A stretch of DNA of 64,000 bases from assembly GCA_035048485.1 (NCBI GenBank), contig CM068587.1, positions 31,295,001-31,359,000 on the forward strand. The letters run 5' to 3'. This document shows positions 12,270 through 24,457 of the stretch, piece by piece; the stretch's first letter is position 1; the number at the start of each line of letters is the position of its first letter. A program made the position numbers and the translations under genes. A model generated the notes under the pieces. The model saw only the letters and a list, made by a program, of their open reading frames with translations. It was not told the origin of the DNA and made no database searches. The stretch is from Pteria penguin (lineage: Eukaryota > Mollusca > Bivalvia > Pterioida > Pteriidae).

Positions 12270-12672
12270 AAGATACGTCTTCTGTCAATCTGATTAAAAC
12301 AAATCTTTACTCAGCTTCTCTATTTGTCCCATCGCGGATAAAAATCCGGCGAAATCCAGAAAGGAGTCATGGTTCTGGTGAACTCTAATGGCTTTCAGTC
12401 ACCGAAACCGTTATTTCCTATAGCCATTCAATGACTCGGCTGGGCACATGCATGTAACGCAATATGTAACAAACACTGTTCGAAAACTACCTTTATAGGT
12501 CGCGAACGTTGGGTGTGTTGAATATGTAGCCGATCCACTGATTGGCTGAAAATCAGAGTTCACTAGAACATGACCTCGCACGGGTTTCGCCAGATCTTTA
12601 TCCGCAAAAGGACAAATAGAGAAGCGGAATAAAGATATGGTTTTAATCAGATTGGACCTCTGTCTTCTGTCC
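12270..12672. repeat. Foldback MITE, about 400 bp
   Basis: The left arm (12270-12400) and the right arm (12538-12672) are imperfect inverted copies. Both contain GCTTCTCTATTTGTCC and CAATCTGATTAAAAC on one or the other strand. The minus-strand 87-codon open frame in the right half is incidental. It is probably a non-autonomous DNA element. Confidence 0.7.
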
Positions 12673-13003
12673 ATGTCTATTTGCGTGTAAGTTCAGGTTG
12701 ATTTTAAAAATCCTTAAGTGAACACAGAAATGAAAATTCAAAAATGTTTATCATATAGGGCGAAATGCGGACTTAGTTGTAAACATCCCTCTCTCTGATT
12801 ATACATATTGTGGTAATGCACTGAACATAGGAATCAGATCGAAATTGTTTTACCGTGTGGTATTATGTGATGACTTGGATTAAAAATGATGTTTTACCGT
12901 ATGCTACAATGACGGCAGTGTCGGGGTCATACCTATAAGTTTGGGTTACAAACTCAACTATGTCGTTAAATCCTTTGGTTCCGACCCTCTCGGTAGACCC
13001 TCG

Positions 13004-13259
13004 TATGATTGATTGATTGATTGATTATTGTTTTACATCACTCCACGATTATTTCACGTATATGGTGACGGCATCTGCATTGTATACAAATTTAGAACCC
13101 ACCCGAAGCAGTGAGGGATCTTTTAAGTGCCGTAACACGGGACCTCAGTTTTTACTTTCTCATCCGAAAGACAAAACACCGGTGTGTCCAGGGAGGTAGT
13201 CGAACCCGGGACTTCTCGGTCACGAGCCGAACACCTTATCCACTAGGTCACACCGGCTT
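13004..13259 (-). mobile_element. tRNA-derived SINE, family A
   Basis: On the minus strand it starts with a tRNA-like head containing box A (GTGACCTAGTGGATAAGGTG) and a box-B-like CGGGTTCGACTACC. A conserved body containing CACTGCTTCGGGTGGGT follows, and the tail is (AATC)n. It is nearly full length. The same family recurs at 15.7, 19.5, 22.5, 34.8, 42.3, 42.8 and 52.3 kb. Confidence 0.85.
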
Positions 13260-13385
13260 GAATAAAGACTGATACATAAGATGTAGTGTTTTCTTACATA
13301 TCAACCAAAGTTTGTTAACGTCGTGTAAAGTGAGGATGTAACCTGAGACGCCTACAGAAAAAGGTTTGTTTATATCTGATGAACA

Positions 13386-13913
13386 TTGGTGGGGGATATT
13401 ATCCGAGACGTCTCCCAAAAAGTTTCTGTTTACAATTTCATCAAGAGTAGGGATGTTTACAACTACCTCCGCGTTTTGTACTATTTAATAAACACTTTAA
13501 TTTCTGGTTCGCTTACAGAATTTTTCTTTAATTTTTCAATTCGACAGGACGTAGAAAAACTAACGAAGCCTTTACATGTCACACAGAAGAAAAATAATTA
13601 TATCGTTAAAACAACTTATCTGTTGTTATTACAACTTAATATCTCGTTATTACGACATACAACGGAGGAGAATATGAACGAAGAAATAGAGACTGTGTCG
13701 ACAACCATCGGGATGCCATTCATCCCTTTTGCTCGTTCCCTGGAAGTACTTTCCTGGGCACAGTCCTGTCATGTTTGCGGCAATTGCGGGGCTACTGAGT
13801 TTTATTCTGAACAAAAGCATGTCCTTTTAAGAAATATAGAGCATATATACAATTTAATTTTGTGCACCATATGCGCATTGGGTCAACCATATCTTAAGAC
13901 TAGTAGCTATTAG
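13386..13913 (+). other. Unassigned 175-codon open frame
   Basis: An open frame with no domain I recognise. It contains several Cys and a low-complexity repeated stretch around 13610-13670 in which TTATTACGACA-like wording recurs, as in mollusc MITEs. No splice context or homologue supports it. It is the longest unexplained frame in the left third, so it is recorded, but chance or a repeat is more likely than a gene. Confidence 0.2.
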
Positions 13914-15168
13914 CTGACTTCTTCGTATAGAAAGCTTGTATATTTATTGTATCATACATAAAAACATAGTTCAAATAAAAACATTATTTTTCAAGAAAAA
14001 ATAAATAAATTCATTTTCAATCTCCTTCATAGGTCATCACACTATAGCACACAGTATAAAACATTCAATCCAAAAGCCATCACATTACAACACACAGAAG
14101 TCGGGTTTGCTAAGCTAATGAACCATGTTTAAGAGTAGGCTTCCTCGAGTTATTTTGTGGTTGGCTGATGTTTCATATTGCTATACCATCGCTAACGCTT
14201 TATGCTAATTTCTAATTTAGGTTTATTCATCTAAATGTATAGTTACCGGGGTTTGCAGAATGGTTTTATCGAATAGACAGACACATTTATAAATAAAAAA
14301 AAATAATTTGCTTTTTGTATTCGTGGTACACCGTTACCATACACATCCAATTCATTGGTGTACCTGTGCACTGCTGATGAACATTTTATAAGGGAAATCA
14401 AGATAAAATTACATGTTTATCTCTTAGTGTTGAAACTTAACCTCGAATTTATATGAGAAAAAAATGTCACAAGTAAAGTTCCCCTCTCTTGTCATGAGCG
14501 TAGGAACCGAGGTGAGTGGACTTTGTGATTATGTTGAACCGAAAAACTTTTCCAATATTTGAAAATAATAAACATGTACTTATCATAGTAAATAATTATA
14601 AAAATTATCTTTAAAATGGTATTTAATTCTTCTAAACAAAATTTCGATATAATAGTATACAATTTCTGGACTGCTTTTTCTAACCTGCTTCCTACGCCAT
14701 TGTCTGTTAAAGTATATAAAATTTAAAAAAAAAAATAAAATAAATAAAAAAAAGTATATAAAATCTTCACAATAGATATACATCAATTATGTTATTTCGA
14801 ATTTGATTCTCCTGGTCATTGGCCGTTATAATTTAATTCCTTTTTGACATATCATGATTTACTTTGACATTATGTGAATCACATCCTGAATCGGAGGAAG
14901 GCATGGTATTTAAATTATTTAAAATCACTACAACCAAATCATGGGTCACAAGTTCAATAAAATGACGTCCCACATCCCACAATACTGCAGTTATATTTAA
15001 CGATAAACACTATGAAAATTTATCTTTAATCACCTTGCACAACAATTTTATGAACTGGAAAGTTCTTTCATTCATTTTGAACAGAATGAAAATAAACAGT
15101 GACTACACTCTTCACTCAAATTTCTATGATATCTAAGCTTCTCTTCCGAGTGGAAGAATTTCCAGAGC
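13914..15168. other. No gene seen
   Basis: AT-rich sequence with poly-A/T runs and no supported feature. Confidence 0.35.
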
Positions 15169-15383
15169 TACAGTAGCGCGTTTCAATCGTAGACGTAACC
15201 GAAGCTGATCCCATTAACCAGGCATTTGCGGGATCAACCACGAATTCGTACTTCGCGTAAATTTCGACAAATTTTCATCGTACGTTTATGCTTACTTGTT
15301 CAACTACGTTTACGGGTTCAACTACGTTTACGGATTCACTTACGATTATTGGTGAAACGGGCTACCGAGCCTAGATGTAGTCA
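15169..15383. repeat. MITE with short internal tandem repeats
   Basis: The ends are inverted: AGTAGCGCGTTTCA at the left and the complement of TGAAACGGGCTACC at the right. Inside are tandem copies of a 15-base unit (CAACTACGTTTACGG). There is no coding potential of note. Confidence 0.6.
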
Positions 15384-15734
15384 AAACTGTAACGATACAC
15401 ATATAACGTAGCTAAAAATAGAAGTAAGAAGACATACCAATCGCAACTGATACTCCAATATACATCGGGTTTTCATTTGTGAACGGTGATAATTCCATAT
15501 CCATGGTATAAGTGTTTTTATATCTCTGACAAGAAATCTTTACAAAATGTGTTCAATCCTTACTAAGGGCAATTCTTCCTGTTTGAGTAAACAGTTAATT
15601 TGAACATGCATATTTTGAAACAAATGCATTTAACACTAAAGGGTGATTGCGATGGATACGGTATTTTAGATGTCGTGAAAATGGTGGATCATAGTGTAAT
15701 GGATAGCCGTAATATTGCTTTTTCTTTGCTTGCT

Positions 15735-15930
15735 TGCTTGCTTGATTGATTGATTGATTGATTAATTGATTATTGTTGTTCGTCACTCCACGAATAATTC
15801 ATGTATATCGTGACAGCATTGCATTGCATAGAAATTTATAGAACTTTTCGACGGATCCACCCGAAGCAGTGAAGATCTTTTACGTGCCATGCAAGCATAC
15901 CGACACACAGGGCCTCGTCTGTTTATGAGA
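15735..15930 (-). mobile_element. SINE family A, head-truncated
   Basis: The (GATT)n tail and the body with CCACCCGAAGCAGTGA are present. The copy ends before the tRNA-like head, the usual result of incomplete reverse transcription. Confidence 0.75.
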
Positions 15931-16059
15931 GAGAAATGATCTGCAAATTCCTTGCAGAATTTGTTATGAACCCAAGTACAATGAATTCCTAATTTTTCTC
16001 GGGAAGTTACTTATAGTTATACTTAAAGCGAGTGTCCAAACCGAAGTGAATATCTATGG

Positions 16060-16330
16060 ACATCTAATTTACAGGAAAGAGAGGACTACAGTTGACTCTT
16101 ACAATCAGAAAGAAGACGTGGACTTTGCTGATGACCTAACACCACTTTCCCACCTTTTAAAAGACATGAGAGATAAGACCATACAATTGATGTAAATGGG
16201 CAAGATAATTGGCCTCAAGAAAAATACAAAGAAAGACAAAGTATTGAAGGTGATGACAATAAGAGGGGGTTCAGTTTCAACAGAAGGAAAGGATGTAGAG
16301 GATGGCAGACTACCTTATTTGAGCTCAGGG
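16060..16330 (+). mobile_element. LINE reverse-transcriptase fragment
   Basis: Translation gives VDFADDLTPLSHLLKDMRDK, the FADD catalytic box and following helix of a non-LTR reverse transcriptase, then GLKKNTKK, which fits the usual GL.IN..KT motif. Frameshifts and a stop occur within 250 bases. Only this small part of the palm domain is recognisable. Clade not determined. Confidence 0.65.
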
Positions 16331-16889
16331 GGGAGGTGACCAGATGGCCTTTAGATAGCTGGAGAAGAATTAGACTGTCAGAGCCAAAGCCAAAAGAAGA
16401 GCCCGGTCAAATTGATGGAAGGAGGAAGGGTAGTCTAAAAAAATCTAACCAAATACCCTACATCCGACAGTTATTTGAAAGACGATGGTGGGGTTTTGGT
16501 CAGAACGCATACCTGTATGAAAACATGGAATCCTCTCGATCCTGTCAAAGATTGTGATACCACCGCATCTTACTACATTTCAACACTGGCACTACAAACT
16601 TGTGTCCGGAATATCAATAAATTTAACAATTAACTATTCTTCATATCGATAATTATCCAAGATAAGTTCTGTAACATCCACACATGCAGCCAAACTATAA
16701 GACATCATACTGCTTAAATCGTAATATTACATATAGTAGTGCTATTTTGTGTTGTCTGTATTTATATTCATTGCGTGTATTTCGAGCCAAAACAGGGTAC
16801 GATTCAAATAATGCACAACTGTTGTAATATATCAGTTGTTATATTGGTTTAGATATTAGATATATTCCATAATTCATGGTTATGAATCA

Positions 16890-17345
16890 AGTATAGCTTT
16901 ATAATATTTAACAACAATATCCATCAATATCCACTGTGTGACACTGTTGTGACACTGTACTATATTTTTCATATCCATCAATATCCACTGTGTGACATTG
17001 TTGTGGCACTGTTCCATGTGTTTTTCATATCCATTAATATGCAGTAGTAATACAGTGTTTTGACATTGCACCATGTTTTTCTTTTCCATCCATTTCCACT
17101 GTGTTACACTATTGTGACATTGTATCGCGTTTTTCTTATTCATTAATCACCACTGTGTTACACTCTTGTGACATTCTACAATGTTTACATATCATCAAAA
17201 TCCAATGTGAAATTGTTGTGACATTGTACCATGTTTTCATATCCATCAATACCCACTGTGTTACATTGTTGTTGCATTGTACTATGTTTTTCATATCCAT
17301 CAATTGTCGTGGAATTGTACCATGTCTTCTTAATCATCAATATTC
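16890..17345. repeat. Minisatellite, about 55-bp unit, about 8 copies
   Basis: The repeating unit contains ATATCCATCAATATCCACTG, then GTGACATTGTTGTGACATTG and a TTTTTCAT spacer. The copies diverge by 10-20 percent. Long open frames on both strands in this stretch are a by-product of the repeat. Confidence 0.8.
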
Positions 17346-18334
17346 ACTGTATGACCTTGTTAGACTTTGGTTTTTCCGTCACTCGACTATATTGTTATTT
17401 AAGCCCTTAATCTTATCCCTTCTGACTGTTAGTCGTAACTTATACAGATCAGGAACATAAGCTCGATTTCGAATAGGCAGGGCACTGTTGGCTCATGTTG
17501 ATGTCACTCAATATTTATATTTATTCCATAATATTATTCGTGTTCACATTTTATTACCTCTCAACTTGAATAACCTAATGTTCTTTGTTCTCTATATGGA
17601 GGATTATTTATAAATTTGGTTGTACTGCTTTTTGTGGTGAAAAGGTAAATCCGTAAAACAATTTAACTTAACCAGTTGATTGACAATTCTCATTTCAATT
17701 TATCTTCCTTATTCGGTGTCATAGCTGCATACATGTAACACTTGAATATTTTGTGTTGTTTTTTTGTGTGCTTGCTCTTTCATTCTTTGTACTTTACCAT
17801 ACAACTCAAATGTCTTCTTTCCTTTCCATTTAATATGCAAAATCTACGGAATGAAATTTACGAAATATATTATAAAGATTGAAATAATAGAAAATGATAA
17901 ATTTTATATTATATCATTAAAAAAAATTGGAAAAACTTTTTATTCTATTTTTATCTTTACCCCTATATGTAAACACAATAAAGTTTCTAAGACTTTCTAT
18001 GTATACTTATTCATGTTCAATTAATTTGACATATTTAGGTGTAAGTATAGCTGAAAAAGACCTCTTTCTATATTTGTTTCATGTATTGTATCTTCAGTAG
18101 CTAGAGGCAGACATCACTTTCCTCTATGTTACACTAACGTTTGCATCTTTATTACATGTATATTTGGTATATAACCTGTGTACTAATATTTATATTATTA
18201 TTTAGTATAGTGTCGAGCACGGAAAAGAAAACAGTACTGAAAATGCAAACAACGGTTTAAGTTTACCCTGAAATAAATTCATGATGTAATAAAGATAGTA
18301 TAACAATACGTACATTGATAACCAAAATGAGAGC
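17346..18334. other. No gene seen
   Basis: AT-rich sequence with an 86-codon frame of biased composition. No recognisable feature. Confidence 0.35.
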
Positions 18335-18683
18335 ACAGTTACGATCCTGCCAGGAGCAGAGGGGTTTTTTTTTTTGGGGGGGGGGGTCCAGCAAAAGCTT
18401 CGTCAGGAGAAAGCGACCAAGGTAATTGGTCTCAAATTGCATTTTATAACCGTCCTCTTTTGAGGGACAGTACATGCATCTGAAAAATATATAAGTTATC
18501 GCTTTCTGGCATGGACGGTGATGTATTGAATACAATACTTCCTTACAAATCAATACCGGTATGTAAGTCGATTTCTAACACATTACCTCCGGCGTTTGAA
18601 ACTCGTCAAAAACTAAATCAGAATTTGTATATACAATGTACTGTAGTGTATATACATTTCGTCAGTATATAAATTGTACGGAA

Positions 18684-20213
18684 ACGTTTTGGTGCTTGGT
18701 GTTGTAAGTAGGCATCATGACAAAAATAAATTTGACTTGCCGAGATTAATAAAACTTGATGACGTAATGAAGTCGAAAAGTTGCTGTTGCTATAAGAAAT
18801 AAATAATTGTGTATGGAAAACATATCTATTTTGGAAATACATTTATACCAGGTATTCAGCATATAAATAACGGTCGTCAAAAAGAATATCAGTATTGAGT
18901 ATGATTCTTTTTTTTTTTTTTTTTTTTTTTTGCATCATGCTGACTTCAACAAAGTCAATATTTAGAGATTTTCATACAAATGCGAGTCTGATAAGCCGAT
19001 TTCGAAGAGAAAGTGACTTACGAATTCTTGAAATGGTACTTTTAAAACAATAACTCGACATCAAATTTTCGTTAGTAGCATGTTTACTGCAACATATCAA
19101 CAAAAATGATGTCAATAATTCTTGATTTTCATGGAAATGCGACTTTATTACGACGATTTATTTTAAAATTGACATAAGGGAAATCGCATAAATTTATCTT
19201 GACTTAAATAAAATCAACAAAGTGTTTTATAGATGTCAAGTTGCCCAAAAGAACTCCTTTAAGGACAGTTTACGGCAACTTTTCGACTTCATTACGTCAT
19301 CAAGTAGCTCTGTCCTTAGATAGATTCTTTGGTTCACTTTTCGGTCAGTTTGGCTTCAACACTGCTCTTCATACTTCTATATATTTTGAGAATTCTAATC
19401 ATTTGGCCACGAGCATCACTGAAGAGACATAACTTGTCGAAATGCGCATATGGTGCACTAAATTAAAAGGTATATATGTTCTATATTTATTATAACCACT
19501 AGGCCGGTGTCACTGCTGGTGGAAGCCGGTGTGGCCTAGTGGATAAGGTGCTCGGCTCGTGATCGAGAGGTCGCGGGTTCGACTCCCGCCCGGGGCGCAC
19601 CGGTGTTCTGTCTTTCGGATGAGACAGTGGAGGCCGGGGTCCCGTGTCGCGGTGGGCGTGGCACGTAAAAGATCCCTCACTGCTTCGGGTGGGTCCGTTG
19701 CAAAGGTCTAAATTTGTATGCAATGCATCAGGCAGATGCCGTCACCATATACGTGAAATAATCGTGGAGTGACGTAAAACAATAATCAACCAACCAAATC
19801 ACTGCTGGTGGACTGAAAGCCCCGAGGGCATCATAAGTCTAGTTTTCAGTGCTTTTGTACTGACATGAAATATATACTTCAAATTTTCAGTCATCAAATT
19901 AAGTAAATCACTCTAAAACTAAGGAGTATCTCCCTCATGCATAGCTATGTCCTTAGATAGATTCTTTGGTTCACTTTTCGGTCAGTTTGGCTTCAACACT
20001 GCTCTTCATATTTTTATATATTTTGAGAATTCCAATCATTCGGCCACGAGCATCACTGAAGAGACATAACTTGTCGAAATGCGCATATGGTGCACTAAAT
20101 TAAAAGGTATATATGTTCTATATTTATTATTAACCTCGGCAAGTCAATTTTATTTTTGTCATGATACCTACTTACAACACAACATCAGGCACCAAAACGT
20201 TTCCGTAAAATTG
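18684..20213. mobile_element. Composite element with inverted ends and internal direct repeats
   Basis: The left end (18684-18760) and the right end (20130-20213) are inverted copies sharing GGAAACGTTTTGGTGC, CATCATGACAAAAATAAA or close variants, and a GACTTGCCGAG block. Inside, 19304-19491 and 19945-20130 are direct repeats (AGATAGATTCTTTGGTTCAC through GTGCACTAAATTAAAAGG). A SINE separates the two direct repeats. The mixture of direct and inverted terminal repeats resembles the complex termini of Penelope-like elements, but no enzyme is present, so the class is open. Confidence 0.55.
19525..19800 (+). mobile_element. tRNA-derived SINE family A, best-preserved copy
   Basis: This copy shows all parts: box A (TGGCCTAGTGG, 19532-19542), box B (GGTTCGACTCC, 19576-19586), the conserved body with CACTGCTTCGGGTGGGTCCG, and a tail ending in AATCAACCAACCAAATC. 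It would be transcribed by Pol III if active. Neighbouring copies differ by point changes, so the family was recently mobile. Confidence 0.88.
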
Positions 20214-20601
20214 GTTGCAAACAATCAAAAGGCCATAATCTAACAAATAATGATAAAATACATACATGTATATAGCAAAAATGAGTAGAACGAATTACCT
20301 GCATTATTGAAAAGGATGTCTATTGTATGTTCATTTTGTAATATAAAAATATCTACGAATGTCCTAAAGGATTTCAGAGAAGCCAAGTCCACTTTTTAAC
20401 TATACATTTTCGTTGAGGGTATCCGATCTGATGCCTTCAGTTGTATCTTTTCCTTTCCTTTCTGCGCGTCTCGACAAGCAAGGATGACCTTGACCTTTAA
20501 ATGACGGAGTTTCATTCTATGTATTTCATAAAGGTGGATGATAATTTAAACACATGAAATTATCATAGTTGATCAATTTGGCTTCAATATTAAACGACAG
20601 A

Positions 20602-20690
20602 TATAGTATAGTATAGTATAGTATAGTATAGTATAGTATAGTATAGTATAGTATAGAATAGTATAGTATAATATAGTATTATAGTGTTAG
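20602..20690. repeat. Microsatellite (AGTAT)n
   Basis: About 17 pentamer units, interrupted near the right end. Confidence 0.9.
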
Positions 20691-22295
20691 ATAAGTATAT
20701 ACATTAGAATTTAGAGTCAATCCTGAAACTAGAATTAGAATAAAATAAAATGCAGACTGATTATAAAGTTCAACCAGTATACAGTACGTAATGTATACAA
20801 AGTAAGTGATCTAATGAGCTTTCTGCGTCCAACGCCATAAACTGAGAAAATACCTAAGTCAATTATTTCATTTTAATTTATTCCATGATCAAACGTTCAA
20901 ATAAATTGTCACGCCAATTTTTTTAATTCTCTTTATTGATAGAATAAAACTCAATAAAATACAAATCAATTCTCTGGTGAACAGAAGAATATGAAAATAT
21001 GACAAATATTTTCTATTTCCTGACGTAGGGTCAACATTGATCTGGTAATGAAACATTGGGTTGGCGGTTGTATAAAGTGAGATCTCAATATAAACCTGTC
21101 CTGACCAAATTATTGGAGGTCTCCTTGCCTATTCCTGCGTTACTCCCTGTCACAATAACCGTTTTGCTGAACAGTTTCTTTGCTCATGCACATTTTTTTC
21201 AGTAAGAACACTATAACGCCTTACATGGAAAAATGAAATATAAATATCATTAAGATATTGCATTATTCTAATATAATCAATTATATAACACCCACAAAGG
21301 ACATACGAATGAAATAAATCCTACAATCGTAAGACAATACCTCCATTTTGTTTGCATTTACTACATTGACATCCAGTGGTATTCCATCAAATATGTGCTA
21401 TTAACCGTATATATGAGCAGGGATACATGAAATTCATTTCTTCCAAAGGCCGCTAAAAGTTTTGGGAAATCGAAAGGTTTCACCGACATTTTTGCATCAG
21501 TGAAAATATACAAGAACATTGTTATTTTTACCTCAAGTTATGTACCCTATTGGCGCTCGGGTGGTATTCGGCCGAAATGACTGATTTTGTTTGTTGGAAA
21601 GGCGCGGCATTGGTCAAGCACTGGTAGATGTCATAGAAGGTCATTCCAGTCCTCGGTCAGTATTTATTCAGACTTTAAGAGTAACCGTTTTTAAAAAAAC
21701 TGAAAAAAAAATCTTGTAGAAACTCCGAATCGCTTCCGTCCAATTCCGAGTGATTTTACATACTGCACATTTGATTATTCTCTTCCGGTACCACACGGTC
21801 ACCTGACGAATATCGACCGAGACCCGAATAGATAGTCTTCCGATATCCTACTCATCGGAGGAAGAACCATTCAACTCCGCGCTTTTTTCTTCCGTAATGG
21901 TCCACCGATGCCCAATTTACACAATGCAGCTGTCCTATGTTCCTTCGATAGTTTTAATATCGGCCCATAACGAAATCGGTTAAGCAAGTATTTCGTAATT
22001 TACTAAAGTGTGGAAATGTGATCAGGGTAATATAGAGCATTTATGAAAAAGAATCAAAAGCAACAAAGAATTACTATTGTAATATGCAGCTCAGTAATCA
22101 GACCAAATTTAAAGGAATGTGACAGAGGAATAAGATATATGTAACATTACCAAATACTGTCTGTAATTTCACACACTACTTATTCTCTATAAAATTAAAA
22201 TAAAATAGCAATATTTTTTTCACCTATAAATGGGTCCTGGATCAAGGTAAATGTTGGTACGTAAAATTCCTTGCTGCTTGGAATGTGTCTATTGT

Positions 22296-22481
22296 GTCTT
22301 TTCGTTATACAGAGTTATTTCCAATATGAGCGGGTATCTGACATCCATCATTGTCACGTCATACCTTTTCTATATCATTTCCGGTAATTTTACGCCGACT
22401 TCCATAGAACTGTTAGATGTCACATTGGTTTGACGTAAAATACCCGTTCAAATGAGAAATAACTCGGTATAAAGAAAAGAC
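22296..22481. repeat. MITE family M1, copy 1
   Basis: The terminal inverted repeats start GTCTTTTCGTTATACAGAG at the left and end in the near-complement AACTCGGTATAAAGAAAAGAC at the right, where the match is imperfect. The second copy is at 50594-50800, with a partial one at 62025-62066. Confidence 0.75.
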
Positions 22482-22488
22482 CCGGAAG

Positions 22489-22545
22489 CAATGCATCAGG
22501 CACGTGTCGCCACCATATAAGCATATAAGTTAAATAATCTTGAAG
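22489..22545 (+). mobile_element. SINE family A, short tail fragment
   Basis: Only the 3' part is left: GCAATGCATCAGGCA, then GCCACCATAT and a degraded tail. Confidence 0.55.
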
Positions 22546-23389
22546 ACAATATCTAAACCAAAGAGTTCAATTCATGAGATCGATCTCCGCCTTCCAATCT
22601 TCCGACAGGTCATCGGAGTCCCTGTCCATAGGCAGACTGTTCATGTCCAATGTTCCAACAGATTATTATTCGGGTTCAAACAACAACTAAATAAAATATG
22701 TCATAAAAATAAATCTATTAAAACAGTTTCACATTTTAACTTTTATTTCAGCCATCGAATGCATCATATTTTCTCATTACTCAAAATTAAAAACTGATTC
22801 ACGTATTCTAAACTGATCACAGCAAACCGAATTGAAACATCGCTGTTAGCGAAAATTGTCTTAGATCAATGTGTCAATAGAAAGCATGGTTTTCATCGGG
22901 TGAACAATAGGAAGTCATATGGCCGTTAAACAGGGGTTCAGTCAGTATAGTATTCAGTGAAATTACTATTATTATTATTATCATTATCATTATTATTAAA
23001 TATTGTGCTTGTCCAAAATAAGCATTTGCATTTGAAATCTTAATCTTGTCAAGGAACATTAAATTATAGATTCAAACACTCATAAAACTAAGTATGATTT
23101 GTTAATTTCTGTATAATCAATATGTTGCCCTAGAATTCTTTTTTTTTCAGTTTTTCCTCTAAAATGACCAAGTGAACATACTCAATGCTAAAAACATTTA
23201 AAACCTTGTTTTGATGTCAAGAAACGAATTTTGCCTTTAGCGTCAGTATCCCAGAACTGGCCTAGTAAAGTTTTCAAACTTAGAATCTGGAAACTTTCAA
23301 ATAATCATTGAAATAGATATTTTAAAATAAAAGTTGGCAAATAAACGTTTTATTGCTTCTCTAAATATATTCAATAAATCAAGAAAATG
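22546..23389. other. No gene seen
   Basis: AT-rich sequence with an (ATT)n tract near 22965-22998. No supported gene. Confidence 0.35.
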
Positions 23390-24262
23390 ACACAAAAATG
23401 AGTAGAAATGACCAAGTCAGAAAAGAGGGGAAAAGGATATAAAAATACATCAAAAATTTGATTTCACAAAGGAACTGAAAACATCTCATCTTGACAATCC
23501 TTCTAGATCACTGGGAAGCATTTAGTTTGTTGATCTATGTAGCCGCTCTTAAGAAGTTTGTCGTAGGAGAGTATCCTCTTAAGCCTATGTCACCCTGCCT
23601 TGTATTTACCCCTTGATGGATTTGATCCAAAAAGAGTAACACTCGTAGGAATCTTGAGTACTTCATCCCTTACAAGTTTCATCAAAATCTTTTCATTACA
23701 TCTGAGGGCAAGAGCCACCAAACCTTATTATTACATATTTTAGTATATACCCATTATGTAATTTTTCAAAAAATGCCTCAAAAAAAATATAAATTATCTT
23801 TGTATTCCATTTCTCCACAATTACATCTTATGAACTCAATTAAAAATACACAAAATCAGGGCAATATAAGCAACCTACATGGTGAAAGTCTGAGAAATCA
23901 GAAAAATATACCTGAAAATACACAAAAATGAAGAAGTCCAAAAGAACTTCAAAAATGTCAAAATACGATTTGCAAAAGAAACTAAAACAAGAACTTTGTC
24001 GATCTATGCAGCAGGTTTAAAAAGAAGGGTACCCTCTACGTCCTATGTCGCCGCGCCCTGGATTTACCCTTTACCGTATCTGGGCGAAAAACAATAGCAC
24101 TTATAGGGAGAGAGAGGCTTAAGTACTTCATCCCTACCAAGTTTGACCACAGTTTCTTCCGTGGTTCTTGAGAAGAAATTTTAAAAGTGAAAAGTTAAAG
24201 GACGACGGACAACTGGCTATGGTTACTGCTCACTTAAGCATCGGCTCTGGTGAATTAAAACA
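23390..24262 (+). mobile_element. Hairpin-ended repeat family H, two tandem units
   Basis: Two related units (about 23390-23760 and 23930-24262) share ACACAAAAATGA, the GTACCCTCT...CCTATGTC..CC block and CTTGAGTACTTCATCCCT or close variants. The 3' end is a degraded hairpin around GCTCACTTAAGC (24229-24260). The same family occurs at 55495-55792 and 62690-62935, where the terminal hairpin is intact. Tandem core units with a short 3' hairpin and an AT-rich edge resemble non-autonomous Helitron/Helentron elements of molluscs; this class call is inference. Confidence 0.6.
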
Positions 24263-24457
24263 TAGAAGTTTGTTTATTAATTTAATTTTTACCATTACAA
24301 ATTTTCGAGTTTTTGTGATAATACATACATGTATATATCTTAATTTAATAACATAACGAAGAGACGCACACAGGGTTGCTGTCGTTGGGGATGACATATT
24401 ATCGATATCGGAAGTATTAGATCTATAGTAAAATCAGCATCGATGTTCCGTTCAATC

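Larger units (their letters stand above)
18335..21240 (-). pseudogene. Second SDR/retinol dehydrogenase copy, dead
   Basis: Three decayed exons lie in the same order and orientation as the copy at 1.0-4.4 kb: exon 1-like at about 21117-21190 (KTVIVTGSNAGIGKETS), exon 2-like at 20299-20494 (KVILACRDAQKG, then a run ending DILFNNAG) and exon 3-like at about 18335-18482 (MYCPSKEDGYKMQFETNYLG). Exon 1 has lost its clear start region, exon 2 has stops and frameshifts, and exon 3 is interrupted by a run of Ts and Gs at 18363-18388. Because the introns are retained, this is a tandem gene duplication and not a retrocopy. A large repeat cluster sits between exons 3 and 2. Confidence 0.8.

Noticed and set aside
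16880..17460. Open frames of 87 and 119 codons
   Set aside because: They follow the 55-bp minisatellite; the repeated peptide motifs are a by-product.
19525..19600. A tRNA gene
   Set aside because: The box A and B motifs are good, but no proper acceptor stem or anticodon arm folds, and the sequence continues into a SINE body.
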